NCBI GenBank assembly: GCA_918026815.1
Contig: CAKJVC010000006.1
Span: 1,736,001 to 1,800,000, forward strand
Reading direction: 5' to 3'
From: Chalara sp. BL73
Taxonomy: Eukaryota > Ascomycota > Leotiomycetes > Helotiales
Length of the DNA: 64,000 nucleotides
Part shown: one piece after another, positions 42,702-53,315 of the stretch
Numbering within the stretch: the first letter of the stretch is position 1
Layout of the letters: each line of letters opens with the position of its first letter
Made by a program: the position numbers and the translations under genes
Notes under the pieces: model-generated
Databases searched by the model: none
The model's input: only the letters and a program-made list of their open reading frames with translations
Told to the model about the DNA's origin: nothing

Positions 42702-43870
42702 ATGCCGCGGCCTAAGTTATTAGCGCTACATCTTGCGAAATCGCAAGTTGCTTTAATTACTGACATGCTTTTAAGTGGATTATTTACTAGCTCCGGAATA
42801 GCAACAGCAGCTAATTGTAGTATTCGCGGCGTAGGAAAGATACACTCAAACATTCGATAATATAGTACCCCCCGAGTCCCTCGGAATGGCGAAGAGCGAA
42901 AGCGAAGCATTACACCTACAATGTTAAACGCCCTATGTGAGCATTTGCTAGAAAAGCCGGGGCTGTATCAGTCCGAGATAATGCTCTTTCTATTATATGA
43001 GTTTGATGTTCGTGTGACAGCTTCTAGTATTGGAAAAGCGCTACGTTAACGGAAATGGACTAAAAAGCAAATTCGTCGCATAACCAACGGACGAAATACG
43101 GATCTGCGTAACCATTATCTATACTAAATTTCTACTTTCTCTTTCAAGCACTTTGTTTTTGTAAATAAGCCCGGCTGCGACAAACAAATTGGTTACCGGC
43201 GAACGGGCTGGTCTTCAACTAGGACAACTCCTGTCCAAATTGCTCGCTTTCAGCGTGAACAACGATACCAGATACTGCTAGTGTCACAGACTAGATTCAC
43301 TCATGAGCTTAGTATGCGTGGGACGCGTGCGCAGAGATATCGTGATGATATTGTTGTCTAGAGAACAGGAGAACTCATGAGGAGATCTTCACTAAAAAAT
43401 AGGAGGTTCCGCATGCTTGGCGAGCTTGGCAAGCTGGAGGCCTGTGCTTTTCCGTGACAGTTAGTAAATACTGTAGAAAAAATAATTTTTCGTCGAATCT
43501 TCCAAAGAACCACAAATAGTAAGTTCTTTACGGAATTCATCGAGCAATTGCTGCTTTTGTGTAGTAAGTAGCCAGAATCAAAATCAGTGCTTGTAATAGA
43601 TAATGCATCTTTCTATTTATACAGAGCGAATTACACAGATGCGTGCTTATGCTAAAGTTAAACTTGTATATTTGCTACTGTACTCTCTAGATCTTAATCC
43701 GATTAAAAAGTTTTTTGCGGAGTTGAAAGTCTTTATTAAACGGAACTGGCAGGTTTACGAAGCCAACTCGAGCCAAAACTTCGACTACTTTTTAAGTTGG
43801 TGTATTAATGTAGTCGGAAAACGAGAACTGAGTGCTTAAAGCCACTTTAGGCATGCAGGTTTAAAAATGG
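42702..43870 (+). pseudogene. RIP-killed Tc1/IS630 transposase relic
   Basis: Translation in three frames gives, in order, the pieces of the transposase that is intact at 53316-54296. They are a helix-turn-helix N-part with CSIRGVGKI, EKPGLYQSEI, KPGCDKQIGYRRTGWS (first Asp region) and, after an inserted LTR, VIDNASF and LNPIKKFFAELK to the C-terminal SHFRHAG. At least five TAA/TAG codons stand where Gln or Trp is expected. The copy is diverged from the intact one and strongly AT-shifted. Confidence 0.75.
43282..43459 (+). repeat. Solo LTR (family I) inside the transposase relic
   Basis: 178 nt from TGTCACAGACTAG to TTTTCCGTGACA, with near-perfect duplications GCTAG and GTTAG on the two sides. 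The ends resemble family E (TGTCAC/GTGACA) but the body does not. The single mismatch in the duplication is a C-to-T change. Confidence 0.75.
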
Positions 43871-44091
43871 AAAAGCCATAAACCAGAGAACAAAATGAAC
43901 TGTCTGGTACAGTAAATATATTAATTCGATACGTAATTCTATAACATTCTTTAAGCTATTCCTCAATCCTGACTCGTTTACGCTGCTGAATTCATTCTTC
44001 AATATCATTTACGACATGTAGTGCAGCTTTTTTTTTTGACGCTTCCAGTAACTAGAAAGTCTGGATTTGGATCCCGATGGATTAGTTGCAA
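43871..44091. other. AT-rich spacer
   Basis: No feature beyond the probable 3' end of the transposon relic (GGTACAGTAAATATATT near 43900 may be its mutated terminal repeat). Confidence 0.3.
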
Positions 44092-44291
44092 TGTTATTGT
44101 AGGAAGTAGGGGTTTACGGATCCACATACGACCCACCGGGTCATGTGGTCCGCACAACCCCCATTTTGTAGAATCTAGAGTAGAACCTAATACAACAACA
44201 ATCATTACCATATCCATCAAGAGCAAGAGCGTGGCCAACAAAGTAGAGCTGCGCCTTTTGCCCCGTGGAAGGGAAGCCCGTGATATCAACA
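44092..44291 (-). repeat. LTR-like repeat, family D copy 2
   Basis: Reverse complement of 2518-2715, about 200 nt with TGTTATTGTAGG at its left and ATATCAACA at its right. Flanks (TGCAA against ATCAC) do not match. Confidence 0.6.
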
Positions 44292-44355
44292 ATCACAAAG
44301 CAACGGCATTTGGCCAGTAACTATTTGATAGAGACTACTTTTGAACTTTAGTAAG

Positions 44356-44529
44356 TGTCACGTCGCGCGCTCCCAAGCACACGTGATCCATATTAGGCGA
44401 GCTCCCCGAGCTCCTCGTGTATATATAGCCTGCTCTCCTCGAGCTCCCTCTTCCTTCCTTAGCTATAGATTCTCGTATAGTACCACAGCTGCCCTCTGTA
44501 TCTGTAGATCCACAGCTCGTGCCGTGACA
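44356..44529 (-). repeat. Solo LTR, family E copy 2, with target duplication
   Basis: 174 nt, reversed relative to 29667-29840 and 52840-53013 and nearly identical to them. Perfect flanking duplications GTAAG lie at 44351-44355 and 44530-44534. Confidence 0.9.
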
Positions 44530-44753
44530 GTAAGTAAAAGAGATTCCGCGGCTTTTTTTGCAATTCGATTCTCCCAGAAGCTTATAACTCGTTTTTTTGC
44601 TCCGTTCTCGGATTCTTTTTTCTTTTTACTTTCTTTTCTCGATGTTTCTCGTTTTAAGAACGGACATACTATCAAATATTTTGGGTGTGGACTTTGGAAA
44701 ATTAGTGTATAGGCGTAAGTGAAGTGTTGCTTTGCTTTTGGGCAAAGAGACAG
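44530..44753. other. Spacer
   Basis: AT-rich DNA between two family E elements. No gene seen. Confidence 0.3.
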
Positions 44754-44926
44754 TGTCACGGCACGCGCTGTGGATCTACAGATACAGAGGGCAACGGTGG
44801 TGCAATATGAGAATCTATAGCTGAGGAAGGAAGAGGGAGCTCGAGGAGAGCAAGCTATATATACACGAGGGAGCCCTAGTGGCTCGGCAGCAGGGCACGT
44901 GCCCGATCAGGGTCAGTACCGTGACA
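44754..44926 (+). repeat. Family E variant LTR abutting ankyrin cassette
   Basis: The left 120 nt follow family E. The right part differs (GCAGCAGGGCACGTGCCCG) and ends CAGTACCGTGACA. No matching duplication is seen (GACAG against ATATA). The ankyrin-coding sequence begins directly at its right end, so the element marks a truncation or rearrangement point. Confidence 0.7.
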
Positions 44927-45522
44927 ATATAAGCAAAGTTGATATCGACTCACGAGATAAGTACGGCCGAACGCCGCTATCACGGGCTGCTGAGAATGGC
45001 CATGAAGCGGTTGTCAGGCTGTTGCTCGATATAAGCAAAGTTGATATCGACTCACGAGACAAGTACGGCCAGACACCGCTATTGTGGGCTGTTGAGAATG
45101 GTCGTAAAGCTATTGTCAAGTTGTTACTTGACACAAACAAAGTTGATATCGACTTACGAGACAAGTCCGGCAAGACGCCGCTATGGTGGGCTGCTTGGAG
45201 TGGGCATGAAGTTATTGTCAGACTGTTACTTGGCACAAACAAAGTCGATGTCGAATCACAAGACAACTCCGGCCGAACGCCACTATGGTGGGCTGCTTGG
45301 AGAGGGCACGAAGCTATTGTCAGGCTGTTGCTTGACACAGGCAAAGTCGATGTCGACTCACAAGACAAGTACGGCCAGACGCCGCTATCGCGGGCTGCTG
45401 AGAATGGGCATGTAACTGTTGTCAGGCTGTTGCTTGACACAAGCAAAGTTGATATCGACTCACGAGATAAGTGCGGCCGAACGCCGCTATCGTTGTGTGA
45501 CAGCCGGGATCCAGCAAGCTAG
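44927..45522 (+). pseudogene. Orphan ankyrin-repeat cassette
   Basis: About six tandem ankyrin units of 102 nt (34 aa) with almost identical sequence (DKYGRTPLSRAAENGHE, VRLLLDTSKVDIDSRD). There is no upstream domain and no start codon, because the frame emerges from the LTR at 44926. It ends after TPLSL in an unrelated tail and a TAG at 45520. The unit consensus differs from that in the NLR at 28 kb ([16 protein letters not shown]), so it comes from a different gene. It is probably the broken repeat domain of another NLR. Confidence 0.75.
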
Positions 45523-45764
45523 TTCAAGACCCCGGATATGGAATAAAAGTCTTTACGGGAAAGATTAAGGTTTTCAGCTGCAGTACTTTCACTTTAGCTT
45601 TAACTATTTGCTAGACGCGTAGATAAAATACTTGCACCGGTACGAAATGGCCGAAACTTAATAATAGTGCGGAACAGAAAGTCAAACTTTACTATCTCAT
45701 AAGCTTACTATTCTAAAAGAATTCTTTATTTATTATTATAGTAAAGCTTTCTTTTGCACTTAAT
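45523..45764. other. AT-rich spacer
   Basis: No gene seen; the transition into the RIP-altered island. Confidence 0.3.
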
Positions 45765-46258
45765 TTGTTTTTTATCTCCTTTGGAGTAGTTGCTGCTCCA
45801 GCCGAAAATGCGGTCCCAGATCGAGTGACTCTCGCAAAGCGTGCTACTTGTACTCTAGCAAGTCTTGAATATTCTCAGCAAGATAGTACATTTGCTATTA
45901 CTGCTGCAATCCAATCATGTGGAAATAGAGGGACAATCGTTATCCCGGCAGGAAAAACCTACAGTTTTCGCACTATGCTGGACTTCACTAAATGCGTCAA
46001 CTGCGACTTCCAACTTGAAAGAACGCTTAAGTTTTCTACTGACACTACTTACTGGTTTACTGTACCGGCTATTATATACTTCAACAAGATCAGTAAGGCC
46101 AAGTTTCGATTTTTGACCGGCACTGGCCCGATCGACGGTAATAGCCAAAATGCAGATCGATAGGCGACAGAATCATTCGCGCGTCTTACTGTGATCTATA
46201 TTATTGGTGGCACGACACTTACTTTTACGGGCTTTACTATCAAAAATGCTTTATGTTA
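45765..46258 (+). pseudogene. GH28 (pectin-degrading) gene fragment, RIP-mutated
   Basis: The N-terminal third of a secreted glycoside hydrolase family 28 protein. It has a hydrophobic leader (FFISFGVVAAPAE), a KR propeptide-type site, NRGTIVIPAGKTYSF, FTKCVNCDFQLE, GTGPIDGNSQNA, then after a TAG FARLTVIYIIGGTTLTFTGFTIKNA. GH28 enzymes cut pectin backbones. The frame stops at about 46258, before the catalytic Asp region, so most of the enzyme is missing. The AT-rich codon use and stop fit RIP. Confidence 0.7.
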
Positions 46259-46933
46259 GTTGAGGACTGTGTTTTAGCATAACTAATAAATGTAGCAAAA
46301 AATTGTTAAAATGATCTTTAAAAAAGTCGTGATAATATTCGATGTAATTAATAAAGCTTGTATATACAACTCGCTTAAACTTACTGAGTAAACTCGCTTA
46401 GTAAGTAAGTTGCATTTGTAGAACGGTAAAACGCTATCGGGCTGCGGAGAAACATTAGCGGAATGCAGAGTAGCTCGAACAGGATTGTTTTAGCTGCACT
46501 GTATTTTAGAAAAAAGGGTTTATGAATTTAAAAAAAGTTTGTTACGTAAATGGCGAATTAAATAACAAAGAATTACAGAAGACTTGGAAAATTAAATAAA
46601 ATATGTTTATATTTAGTGCGTTGAAATCTGGCTAAATGTGTCAGTTTGCTTAAGATTTTTTAATTGTTTCAAATATAAAGCAAAGAAAATATAAGTATCA
46701 ATATTAAAGCGTGCTAAAAAAAAGAAGATTATTCCTTACGCAACATAATTACTTATTGTTTAGTGCTATAAGCTAGACATAATTTCAGTGCTTAAAGCAT
46801 AATATCCGGAATGTATATACTCGACGAAATTGTTTATAATTTCTTTAAAATCCTATTTTTAAGCTAATTGGGATTGGAATTAGTATCCGGTAAGCTTGTT
46901 ATTTAGTAAAGACTCAGTTTCTAATACTTAAGT
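46259..46933. other. AT-rich gap between two enzyme relics
   Basis: Probably mutated coding or transposon DNA. I cannot read a continuous product. It may include the signal-peptide exon of the GH2 gene. Confidence 0.3.
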
Positions 46934-49900
46934 AGAAATCCGCACTAAATACAATTTCAATTCGGATTGGAAACTATTTATAGGAAATGTTGTTAACGCA
47001 GAAACTTTATTTTTTAACGATAGCTCTTAGAAACATGTTATATTGCTTTATGCTTAAAACGAAGACGAAGCTTTTCGAGTAAATATTCAAAACTTTTCTA
47101 CAGAAGTCGCTTAGTACTGCAAGCACTTCAAGCTCTTTTCAGTAGCTGATGTTAATAAAAAAAATTTCGAATTTGAAAAAATACGTCACGGCGGTCAGTT
47201 TTACTTAAATAGTGAACCGATTGGTCGAAACGAGAATAGCGTAATGGCATTTGAGTTTGATATTACAAGCTGCATTAAAAGAAGCGAAGAAAACGTTTTG
47301 GCCGCTAGAATTGACAATAGCTAAGTAACGTGCTTCTTTGTTATAAGCTAGACTTAATGTGCAAAACAAGTATTTAAGAAGTATTGATCGTTAAGCTGAT
47401 TATATATAACTTTTAGAAGTACCGTGAACTTGATACAAATCAACGGTATCAATAAAATAATCGCAATTTCTATGCAAACTACGGTGGAATCAACAAAAAT
47501 GTGCGGCTTTACGTGACTCTAAAACTGTATTAAACACTGCTATTGTATTTTAATCTAGGAACTATTAGAGTTTATGTGTATGCTAAAAATATTGAAATAA
47601 ATAAGCGGTTAGCAACAATTGTTGCAGAGACACAAGTTAAAAACGAAAAGTCTACCGTTTAAGTAATAGTTCTTAAAATAGCGATCTTAAAAGTCAATAG
47701 GCATCTAGTTCAGCGATTCTAAAGTAGCAAGTATACTTTACAACTTAACGAAACCAGGATTATTAGCGCATTAGTCAACGTATTTAGCTTGCAATTTCGG
47801 AGTTAGAGGTATAAATATCTTTACGATATTTTAACTACTTTCTAAGTTGATAGTAAGGCTATAAACATCGTTACGACACGGACAGGATTTCGTAAAACCG
47901 CTTTTGCGAACGGAACATTCTGGCTTAATAACTATGCATTGCATTTCAAAGAGTATGCCCAGCGGTCTACAAATAAATAGGTAGCTCTAGGTTTTTCCGT
48001 GCCAGTTTGGCTATCAGACTTTTCTAATAAATTGGTTAACGGCAGCAATAGTAACTTAATCCGATGGATGCACGTTACTTCTTAGAAGCAAAATGTAAAA
48101 TCACTCGACCGTTTAGGCATTATGCAGTTTATGCCAGCTGGTGATTCGGAATCTGATGTATTAAGAAAACGATGGAAGCAAAAGTTGAAGCTTATGCGTA
48201 ATGCGATTATATACAATAGAAACAACCCAAGCATTGTTTTTTATAAGTCTGGCAACAAAAAGATATTTGAACAACATATGTCTAAAATGAAAAAGCTCCG
48301 AGATATTTACGAGTATGTACTTTTTCTTTACAATAATGCTAATTGTAAACAATAAGCACAAAGTCTAAAGGTTTCTTAAAAGTTGAAACACCGAATTTGT
48401 TTTGAGATTTGAATTTGAAAGAAGTTTAACTCTTAAAGTTTTCTACACTTGTATACGTTTCAATAGTACTGATGTTTTGAAGTCCACATAGTGGCCGTGC
48501 CGCTAAGTCTAAAGAAATGTTGAACAGTACTGTCGCCGAGTTTAGTAGAAAAATGCTTTATATCAATAAAAAGGCAAAATATCTTTTCTGGCAAATAGAA
48601 TACTCTCGAGATAAAAAGCTTCGCAAATACTAAGACGAGCTTTCGCTTTTGTACTACCCGGATAGTAAAAGTCCTTTATACAACGGCGAAGATGCCAGCT
48701 TATACAATCGCAATTAAGACTTTCACGCTATTGAAAACGTGCAAAAGTAGTTCGACTACTATGAAATGCGGCTAAGCACGGGAGAAAAAGTCAATGCGAG
48801 TAGTGTAAATATTATTTTCTTTAATAGTCAAACACACTTTTGCGGTGCAGAGAATTACCGCAAGTCGGACGAAGTTAATGCGGTAAAGCTTCTAAAAAAT
48901 AAATGGTTTGCTTACTAAGTGATGTAGAACACTTAAATCGACGCAAATAAATCAGCGAGTCATATAATCGGGCACTAGGACTACGAACCAGGTACACTAA
49001 AGAATGTTTCTGTTATTTCAACAACAAAAAAAGTTCAACTTCTAATTAACGGTGAACATAGAAGATAGAAAACAAGAAGCTACAATTTTTTATTTTTATT
49101 CTTTAATATCACTTACGAACCTGGAAAAGTTGAAGCAATTAGTTATACAACGAATAATCAAAAAGTGAGTTTTAGTACAATAGTTACTAGTAGTAAGCTT
49201 GCAGCAATTCGTTTAAGCTTTTACACTTCACCTATAGGTTTTGTTGCCAATGGCGCAGATGTCGCAATAATCGATGTCGAAGTCATTGATTCAAAAAGTC
49301 AACGATGTTTTACTGCTCTAAATACTATCAATTTTACTTTTACCGGAGCGGCCGAATAGCGAGAAGGTATTGCACAAAAACCGGATAATTATATTTTTTT
49401 TAAAAGAACTACTTGTAAAGAACGGAATTAATCGAGTTATTCTGCGCTCGACAAGAATATCGGAGAAAGTCTACTTTCTGGCTATATTTTATGCCTTAAA
49501 TTCCGCAGAGATTTCGATATTCACACTGCATTTTAATGCGAGTAACGGCCTGAGCATACAGTTTCTATTAGCTGGTTTCTCGTTTGACTTGTTTCGCGGG
49601 CCAACACCGGAAGGAGACGGCTTGATCATGAAACGCAGATTACTCAAAATTCAGAGTGTAAAATCAAGTTTCAACTCGTTTATCGCGAATTTCTTTTTTG
49701 ACGACAACGAGACTACTCAGTGGACAAGCAGTAGAGATACTTCAACTTCCTGGATTACATACATAGTCCAGAAACCATCTTTGATTAATCAAGTAGTCAT
49801 GAAACTTAGCGGCTTCAGGACTAAGCAATACTCTTTAAAAATTATTATCGACGATAAGACCGCTTAAGAAAGGAAAACTCCAACTTCATTAGAGTATGTA

Positions 49901-50020
49901 ACGCTCAGCTTTGACGAGATAGTTGGTCAAAGCGTTACTATAGCTTTTACTAGTGGCTTGTTGTCTATTATTGAAGCTGAGATATACGCACTTATTGCAA
50001 AAGCTACCTTCCTTAATTAG
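46934..50020 (+). pseudogene. GH2 beta-galactosidase-like gene, RIP fossil
   Basis: A protein of about 1000 residues can be followed across many TAA/TAG codons and frame changes. The N-terminal sugar-binding part has YNFNSDWKLFIG, GGQFYLNSEPIGR and FEFDITSCI; next come YANYGGINKNVRLYV and TRTGFRKTAF. The barrel has IRWMHVTSQKQ, IMQFMPAGDSESD, YNRNNPSIVFYKSGNKKI (catalytic acid region, with Lys where Glu is expected) and WAYQVM-like remnants. Then come GTLKNVSVIS, NGADVAIIDVEVIDSKSQRC and a C-terminal discoidin-like part (FFDDNETTQWTSSRDTSTSWITY) to a TAG at 50018. The order matches fungal GH2 beta-galactosidase-type enzymes. No active product is possible. Confidence 0.75.
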
Positions 50021-50155
50021 TATACTTTTGCTGCCAAGTTAATAACATAGCCGAGGCGGCGTAGACGTCGAGCAAGCCGTTGGTTAGGTAACAAGCGAGG
50101 CATAACGTACTTAATAAGCAACTTGACCGTATAAGCAACTTGTTTTTTTAAAAAC

Positions 50156-50406
50156 TGTAACAACTCAAGCCGAACAGGGATCTCGATCCGTAGATCTAGG
50201 TAGAAGGACTCAGAGGTGTGATCAACTATCAATTGTTATAACTAAAAGAACAAACTACAGGCAGAAGAAGGGAAGGAGAGCAGTGCTTTATATACAGGAG
50301 GCTGGCCAGGGGCCAGTGTAAGCGAGCCCTGTAGCGTTGGTTGCCAAGCTCTACCGAGCTCTGCAGTGCTTGGCGCCAAGCTCGAGATAGGGCCAGGGCC
50401 GTGACA
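50156..50406 (-). repeat. Solo LTR, family F copy 1, with target duplication
   Basis: 251 nt from TGTAACAACTCAAGCC to GGGCCGTGACA, flanked by AAAAC on both sides (50151-50155 and 50407-50411). It contains CAATTGTTATAAC and a TTTATATACAGG box. It is homologous to 51274-51627. The orientation given is arbitrary, because no internal region fixes it. Confidence 0.88.
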
Positions 50407-50415
50407 AAAACATAC

Positions 50416-50875
50416 TGTAACAAATAGAGGGCAACAGGAGGGATTATAATATAACAGGTAAGAACACGTGACTGCAATGTAGTAGAAATAGTGATGTATT
50501 GATATCAAAAGTATGCTTGTCCGTCTAGCAGATAAACTTAAGCTTGCTTTCCTCCTGAAAGCTCTAGCTGTTCCTTATATCCTTCCAGTGGTGCTGTAGC
50601 TGTCAGCCTGTAGCTGCTGTAGCTGTATGCCTTCTGTAGTAGTCAGCATGTAGCTGCTGTAGCTGTATGCCTTCTGTAGCTGTACGCCTGTGGCTGCTGC
50701 AGCTGTATGCCTGTGGCTACTGTAGCTGTACGCTTGTAGCTGCTGTAGCTGTATGCCTTCTGTAGCAGTCAGCCTGTGGCTGCTGTAGCTGTACGCCTGT
50801 GGCTGCTCAGAGGTGGAGCATGCCGCTTGCGGCCCTTGAGCTCCTATCCGTCTCTAACCGGCTCTGGCTGTTACA
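50416..50875 (+). repeat. LTR, family G copy 3, expanded
   Basis: 460 nt from TGTAACAAATAGAGGG to CTCTGGCTGTTACA, the longest copy of family G. The extra length is a run at about 50590-50810 of units such as GCTGTAGCTGTATGCCTTCT. It begins only 9 nt after the end of the family F LTR. No matching duplication is seen (CATAC against TTCTG). Confidence 0.8.
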
Positions 50876-51273
50876 TTCTGATGCTTTCACAAAAGTTAAA
50901 AAATAGAAAAATGCTACTCAACTGCTGCAACGAAATTCTGTTATGAATAAATAAAACGTCTATATTACCATGATTCTTTTATATTCATTTGCGAGGCTTT
51001 TTCCTTTTCTTTTTGCTCGCTGTTTTTGTCTCTTATTTTTCGTAGATGTTGTTGTAGGCGGATTTTCCCCAGAATTATTATAATACCAATATGACTTTTT
51101 ATCCGGGTTTACAGTAGACATGTAGTATAGACCTGCTGCTGGGTCCTAAGTCCAATCGCTCATACTCCAAAGTTTTCTCGATGCTTATAATACGCTTTGC
51201 TTTTGGGATCTGTACAGTGTCTCTCCCATCTGCTACCATCCCAACTCCATTGGCTCCAAACTTGCTTAGTCTC
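50876..51273. other. AT-rich spacer
   Basis: No gene. A basic Lys/Arg-rich frame remnant near 51000 (CTTTTTCCTTTTCTTTTTGC on the plus strand) may be the tail of a pogo-type transposase on the minus strand, but it is too short to call. Confidence 0.3.
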
Positions 51274-51627
51274 TGTAACAACTCAAGCTGAACAGGGATC
51301 TCGATCCGTAGATCCAGGTGAAAGGACTCAGAGGTGTGAACAACTATCAATTGTTATAACGAAGAGAACAAGCTACGGACAGAAGAAGGGAAGGAAAGCA
51401 GTGCTCTATATACAGGAACTGGCCGGAGGCCAGGATGGGCGAGCTTTGCGGTGTCCGGTGCTGAGCTCCGCCTGAGCTCTGGGTTGTCCGGTGCTGTGCT
51501 CTGTCCGAGCTCTGGGGTGTCCGGTGTTGTGCTCCATCCGAGCTCTGGGGCATCCGGTGGTGAACTCCGCCCGAGCTCTAGGCATCCGGTGGTGAGCTCC
51601 GAGCCGGAGAAGGCCAGGGTCGTGACA
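51274..51627 (-). repeat. Solo LTR, family F copy 2, with internal 33-nt repeat
   Basis: 354 nt from TGTAACAACTCAAGCTG to GGGTCGTGACA with perfect flanking duplications GTCTC (51269-51273 and 51628-51632). At 51451-51600 about four units of 33 nt (CCGAGCTCTGGGGTGTCCGG core) explain the 100-nt difference from copy 1. Confidence 0.88.
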
Positions 51628-52384
51628 GTCTCTTTACTTATGTTAGATCTTTAAAATGCTTCTAAGTTCTTCCTTCTCTTTCTTATATCTTTCCGAATCC
51701 TACTGAAGGGGATCTTCAGAACCCCGATTGTCGTAGGACTTGGGAAGAATTATCAGTTATGAAGTAATAGATTCTACTTTATTCACGCTGGAATTCTCGA
51801 TGGAATTCGTTGATTAGAATAAAGAGGCGTGACTTCGGCCCCTTTTCTCGTTTTCTTTTCTTCAGCTTACAAATTGAGCAGAGAGTAAAAAGTCGAAAGA
51901 AAGGAGAGAGGCAACGACGAGAAAGAGAAGTGGCTCAGGGGAAAAGTAAGGAGAAGAGGGGAGTCATGTGGAGAACACGTGACGAGGAAAATACGCCCGG
52001 CAGCGGAATCGCAAGGAATCAAGACACTAAGCAAAAGGGAAAATGAAGAAATTGAGAGGGACAGCCTTTACATAGCCTCAATTTTGCGACATGCAACAAA
52101 ACTCTTTCTCGCCCGGCGTGACTCATTCCTTCGAGGCGGAGCAGCTTTACTCACGCCTTACTTTCATCGCCACAGTAAAGCTTTGCCCGGTATACTCGGT
52201 GGGGGTTTGGCGATCGTCAAAATGAAGTCTGCTTGCAGTAAGTTAGCTTATATTCTCTTATACTTTAATTAGAAGTTCAACAATTGAGCAGTGCTAAAAA
52301 TAAATATTGTTAGTAACGCTAGTAAAAAGGTTGTAAAAAAGAAGCTAAATGCTCGAATAGACTCGATATCAGGATTCACAAATA
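51628..52384. other. Spacer without clear gene
   Basis: Two overlapping plus-strand frames (51810-52046 and 51979-52272) are rich in Lys, Arg and Glu and have no motif. No repeats were found. Confidence 0.3.
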
Positions 52385-52839
52385 TTTTTTAGCACTTTAA
52401 CTTCGAAGAAACCCGATAACGAGATTGAGAAGCTTTTTTTTATTGGCTTTTATTTCACTAAAAGTGAAATAATGAAACGCTGCTTTTAGTGGCGTAATGT
52501 TCTTTCTGGAGAAAAAGTTAACATCAACTCCCTGAGCCGCAAAAAGCTGAGCGGCTTCCAGATTACTGCACTTTGCTGCAACATGAAGTAAAGTACTAAG
52601 TTTACTAGCATTCGAGTTCACATTTGCTTCACATTTCAACAAACAACAAACGATTTTGATGGCATTTCTGCGCTTTCCAGCTGCAACATGCAGAGCTGAC
52701 TTATAAGATTTTCCACTTATCGCAATAGCGTTTATATCTGCTTTTCGTTCCTAAGGCATGCGTATAATCTCGACTTCGTCGTTAATACTCCGAAATAGAT
52801 GGAAACTTCTAAATACGGCTTCTACGATGACATGCTTAC
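52385..52839 (-). pseudogene. RIP-degraded ankyrin fragment
   Basis: The minus strand encodes eroded ankyrin units (NSNASKLSTLLHVAAKCSNLEAAQLFAAQGVDVN, and before it SYKSALHVAAGKRRNAIKIV) with a stop between them. The DNA is AT-shifted. The family E LTR at 52840 interrupts its upstream side. It is a third, separate ankyrin remnant in this window. Confidence 0.6.
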
Positions 52840-53013
52840 TGTCACGGCACGAGCTGTGGATCTACAGATACAGAGGGCAGCTGTGGTACTATACGAGAAT
52901 CTATAGCTAAGGAAGGAAGAGGGAGCTCGAGGAGAGCAGGCTATATATACACGAGGAGCTCGGGGAGCTCGCCTAATATGGATCACGTGTGCTTGGGAGC
53001 ACGCGACGTGACA
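52840..53013 (+). repeat. Solo LTR, family E copy 3, with target duplication
   Basis: 174 nt, nearly identical to 29667-29840, with perfect duplications CTTAC (52835-52839 and 53014-53018). Confidence 0.9.
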
Positions 53014-53076
53014 CTTACAAAGACTTCCGGTTGCTTTAACATCCGCACTTCAGTCGAGTAGTGTTTGCACAGTGCT

Positions 53077-53315
53077 TACAGTAAACGGCGAAATTCGTGT
53101 CGCTAAATTTAAAGTTAACTTTTTTAAGCGGGGTCCATTTTTGGACCCTGGTGGCTGTGCATCCCTGACTGGTTGTACCGAAAGGTACCGCTGCTGATTG
53201 CAAAGTGGCCTCTCGGGGCCTCTAGCGCCTTGCTGGTCATCTTCCAACTGCAGCTCTCCTTCCATCCTTCCCTCCTTTTCATCACTCCAGAGGCAGCGCC
53301 TTTGTGTCAGCCGTC
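53077..53315. mobile_element. Left end of Tc1/IS630 element
   Basis: After a TA dinucleotide at 53077 the sequence CAGTAAACGGCGAAATTCGT begins a stretch that recurs reversed at 63205-63345 for about 140 nt, including CTTTTTTAAGCGGG and the GTTGTACC block. This fits the terminal region of a Tc1-type element inserted at TA. The matching right end after 54296 is not visible. Confidence 0.6.

Noticed and set aside
44754..44926. Target duplication for the variant family E LTR
   Set aside because: GACAG on the left and ATATA on the right do not match, so I do not claim an independent clean insertion for this copy.
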